From positions 1-64,000 of the forward strand of contig NZ_KQ954287.1 in NCBI RefSeq assembly GCF_001519055.1: a stretch of 64,000 nt of DNA. The letters are read 5' to 3'. Below are positions 63,413 through 64,000 of this stretch, piece by piece. The DNA comes from Novosphingobium sp. Fuku2-ISO-50 (GTDB lineage Bacteria > Pseudomonadota > Alphaproteobacteria > Sphingomonadales > Sphingomonadaceae). The notes beneath the pieces were generated by a model. It had not been told where the DNA came from and searched no databases. It saw only the letters and a program-made list of their open reading frames with translations. Each line of letters starts with the position of its first letter. Position 1 is the first letter of the stretch. The translations under genes and the position numbers were made by a program.

Positions 63413-64000
63413 TTACCGATCGACGAAACAGTCCCGGATCGCGGCGCTGTATTGCGCCACATTGGCCCCGCCACAGGGGTCGAGCGTCTTGAGAAAGGCC
63501 CGGCTCCGCGCACGATAGCCATCAAGCTCTGCCTCGTGGCAGGCCATCGCCGCCAGCAGCGCCCGCGCGCCGTCCTCGCAATCCAGATCACGATAGCGAT
63601 AGCCGCAATCGGCCAGCAGCGCGGAATTGTGAATCAGCGGGAAACCGCCGTGCAGCGCCTCGTAATAGAGATAGTTCTGCGCATTATCGACGTGATGCGA
63701 CACGATGCAATGGGCCAGATCATGCATGATCCGGCTGATCTTGTAGCGCGGCCGGAATGTGACGAGCCCGCTGCGCACCACATCGAGGGCTGCGGCGAAA
63801 TGGGCGAAATACCCCTCTCGCGAAAACAGATCGGCGTTGAAGACCTGCATCGCGGCCAGGACCTGCGGCTGCCTGCGATAGACCTCTTCGCAGATCAGCA
63901 TCGGAACATGGCACGTCTTTACCGAGCACCGGTTGGGCTCCATGATCGCGATCCGCCAGGGCGCACCGTCCGGTTTGTACCCCCATGGCCGCCCGGTCGC
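63413..64000 (-). CDS. DUF2827 family protein (partial, N-terminus beyond the window)
   Basis: The frame is open from the stop at 63413 to the window end (at least 195 aa). Residues PWGYKPDGAPWRIAIMEPNRC, MLICEEVYRRQPQVL, HCIVSHHVDNAQNYLYYEALHGGFPLIHNSALLADCGYRYRDLDCEDGARALL match the C-terminal half of DUF2827, a glycosyltransferase-like family found in surface-polysaccharide loci. An ATG at 63943 is internal, not the start. Confidence 0.85.
   Translation of the reverse strand, partial: ATGRPWGYKPDGAPWRIAIMEPNRCSVKTCHVPMLICEEVYRRQPQVLAAMQVFNADLFSREGYFAHFAAALDVVRSGLVTFRPRYKISRIMHDLAHCIVSHHVDNAQNYLYYEALHGGFPLIHNSALLADCGYRYRDLDCEDGARALLAAMACHEAELDGYRARSRAFLKTLDPCGGANVAQYSAAIRDCFVDR

Overview
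The window is GC-rich, gene-dense chromosomal DNA. It most likely comes from an alphaproteobacterium of the Sphingomonadales (Novosphingobium/Sphingomonas-like). Supporting signs are a MaoC-Pta fusion next to ackA, a fused ThiS-ThiG protein, an NDUFA12-type complex I accessory subunit beside a DUF2155 lipoprotein and aat, a MASE1 diguanylate cyclase, and intergenic palindromes of the kind common in sphingomonads. Most genes are housekeeping or metabolic. There is no rRNA operon, prophage, transposase or CRISPR array. The assignment rests on gene content and order, not on a database search.

Layout. 0.1-2.8 kb: acetate kinase plus MaoC/phosphotransacetylase. 2.9-6.0 kb: three TadE/TadG-type pilus-assembly genes without the rest of a Tad locus. 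6.1-11.0 kb: an MFS transporter, an unusual glycoside hydrolase with an RTX-like tail, and a GMC oxidoreductase. 11.5-11.8 kb: tRNA-Gly(GCC) followed by two tandem 124-bp repeats that each carry a copy of the tRNA 3' end. 12.0-13.6 kb: CnoX-type thioredoxin and a Lon-N-domain protein. 13.6-17.2 kb: an operon (queuosine-precursor transporter, argB, yggT, folD) that ends in a secreted-protein gene which appears to start at CTG. 17.3-28.3 kb: nucleoside transporter, nucleosidase and carboxylesterase, mutS, a polytopic membrane protein and malic enzyme. 28.5-32.6 kb: thiSG, a CLC-type channel and an MFS permease. 32.6-37.0 kb: a redox/respiration block with a Cys-bearing ArsR regulator, an AhpD-like protein, TrxC and cytochrome bd (cydA-cydB-cydX).

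37.3-47.3 kb: serS with a 21-bp VNTR in its leader, an NlpD-like LytM protein, rimO, a serine hydrolase, a Baeyer-Villiger-type flavin monooxygenase, a CinA-like protein, a lipoprotein, and a monoheme cytochrome fused to an outer-membrane beta-barrel that resembles Cyc2. 47.4-50.4 kb: an epimerase, then the convergent secE-nusG-rplK-rplA block. 50.8-54.8 kb: a degenerate AMP-binding protein, a diguanylate cyclase and a complete hicAB toxin-antitoxin pair with palindromic operators. 55.0-58.1 kb: tRNA-Trp, aat, DUF2155, NDUFA12, DUF192 and recX. 58.2-63.4 kb: a fatty acyl-AMP ligase, a Tat-exported class A beta-lactamase, telA/xpaC-like genes and a PHA-system protein. The window ends inside a DUF2827 gene.

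The items most worth a second look are the Cyc2-like cytochrome-porin, the tRNA-Gly tail repeats (reminiscent of the E. coli tyrT/rtT arrangement), the hidden CTG-start gene, the ArsR/AhpD/TrxC/cytochrome bd neighbourhood, and the unusual number of short in-frame tandem repeats, which suggests a lineage prone to slippage.
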